Assembly (NCBI GenBank): GCA_040954595.2
Contig: CM082593.2
Span: 2,542,001 to 2,606,000, forward strand
Length of the DNA: 64,000 bases
Direction of reading: 5' to 3'
DNA from: Balanoglossus misakiensis
Lineage: Eukaryota; Hemichordata
Every line of letters starts with the position of its first letter. The stretch's first letter is position 1. The position numbers and the translations under genes are program-made. Below the pieces are notes generated by a model that was not told where the DNA came from, made no database searches, and saw nothing but the letters and a program-made list of their open reading frames with translations. Of the stretch, positions 63,587-64,000 are shown in pieces.

Positions 63587-64000
63587 CAGAGTAAACAGAA
63601 ATCCCTCTGGACTAACTCCCGTGGACGTGATCCTGTCGTCCGACGGGACAGTAAATTGGAACTTCCCCGCGATCTACGCCTGCCACTGCCAGATCAAAAT
63701 CCGACGCTATCCGTTTGATAGGCAGTACTGCGACGCTTTGTTCGGGTCCTGGACGCACGATATGTCGGAGGTTAATTTACTCAGAAGCGGAGACAGTGCC
63801 GACACGTCTATATTCTTAGAAAACGGGGAGTGGTACCTAAATGGGGCGTCTTTAAGGAGGGAGGTTCATCTGTTCAAGTGCTGCGATAAAGAGTATTCTT
63901 TGATCATTATGACTGTTGACATTTCAAGGAAGCCGTTGTTCTTCATGCTGAATATGGTGCTACCGAATTTGCTGTTCATTTTCGTCACACTGTCGGGATT
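62524..64000 (+). CDS. Nicotinic acetylcholine receptor-type subunit, gene D, partial
   Basis: Exons 62524-62672 (149 nt), 63001-63045 (45), 63306-63415 (110) and 63590-64000 (open at the window end) match gene C in length and phase; the signal-peptide exon was not found. Landmarks are LNISTVTT sequon, VWLRQEWTDEFLRWKP, WTPDIKLYN, CHC followed by a Cys-loop with 13 residues between cysteines, GSWTHDM (loop B Trp), and loop C LFKCCDKEY. The vicinal Cys pair is present, but the Tyr normally just before it in the agonist box is Phe. The readable part stops inside M1 (PLFFMLNMVLPNLLFIFVTL). It is a tandem duplicate of gene C. Confidence 0.92.
63551..63585 (+). repeat. (TTG)n microsatellite forming the acceptor tract of gene D intron 4
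   Basis: About 11-12 TTG units run directly into TTTCAG at 63584-63589, so the repeat replaces the normal polypyrimidine tract of the exon carrying the Cys-loop. Confidence 0.92.

Overview
The window is animal nuclear DNA. Multi-exon genes with GT-AG introns, a TM9SF3-family gene and a cluster of nicotinic-type Cys-loop receptor subunits all point to a bilaterian. AT-rich introns and intergenic DNA, together with an expanded receptor cluster, suggest a marine invertebrate, perhaps a non-vertebrate deuterostome. The species cannot be fixed from the sequence alone.

Layout. (1) 1-2218: 3' part of a serine-rich, disordered-protein gene on the plus strand, with its 3' flank to about 5.04 kb. (2) 5065-36410: about 31.3 kb of an 88-bp satellite, roughly 355 monomers. 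The array is not unidirectional. About 26.5 kb (about 300 monomers) runs in one orientation and then flips at 31727/31728 into about 4.7 kb (about 53 monomers) of the opposite orientation. A 100-N gap at 17334-17433 means the true length is unknown. (3) 38275-44055, minus: a complete 11-exon TM9SF3 orthologue, reconstructed to 582 aa. (4) 45368-64000: four nicotinic acetylcholine receptor-type subunit genes. Gene A is plus (501 aa), gene B is minus and convergent with A (503 aa), gene C is plus (477 aa), and gene D is plus and truncated by the window end. All share the classical exon pattern (45-nt and 110-nt exons, phase-1 first intron). A/B and C/D form two sister pairs by sequence.

The serine-rich gene and TM9SF3 converge on the satellite, so both may read towards it. 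TM9SF3 and receptor gene A are divergent from a shared 1.3-kb interval holding a TATA box and an imperfect direct repeat. The receptors keep the agonist-box aromatics, the Cys-loop and the vicinal Cys pair. Their M2 helices carry Gln-Gln at 15'-16' and lack the usual 20' acidic residue.

The main unexplained structure is the inverted satellite: its orientation switch, its nested higher-order duplications, its edge monomers and its possible link to a transposon end. The other items worth checking are the serine-rich gene's stop codon lying inside a splice donor, an orphan minus-strand coding-exon candidate at 49.4 kb, and microsatellites abutting receptor splice acceptors.
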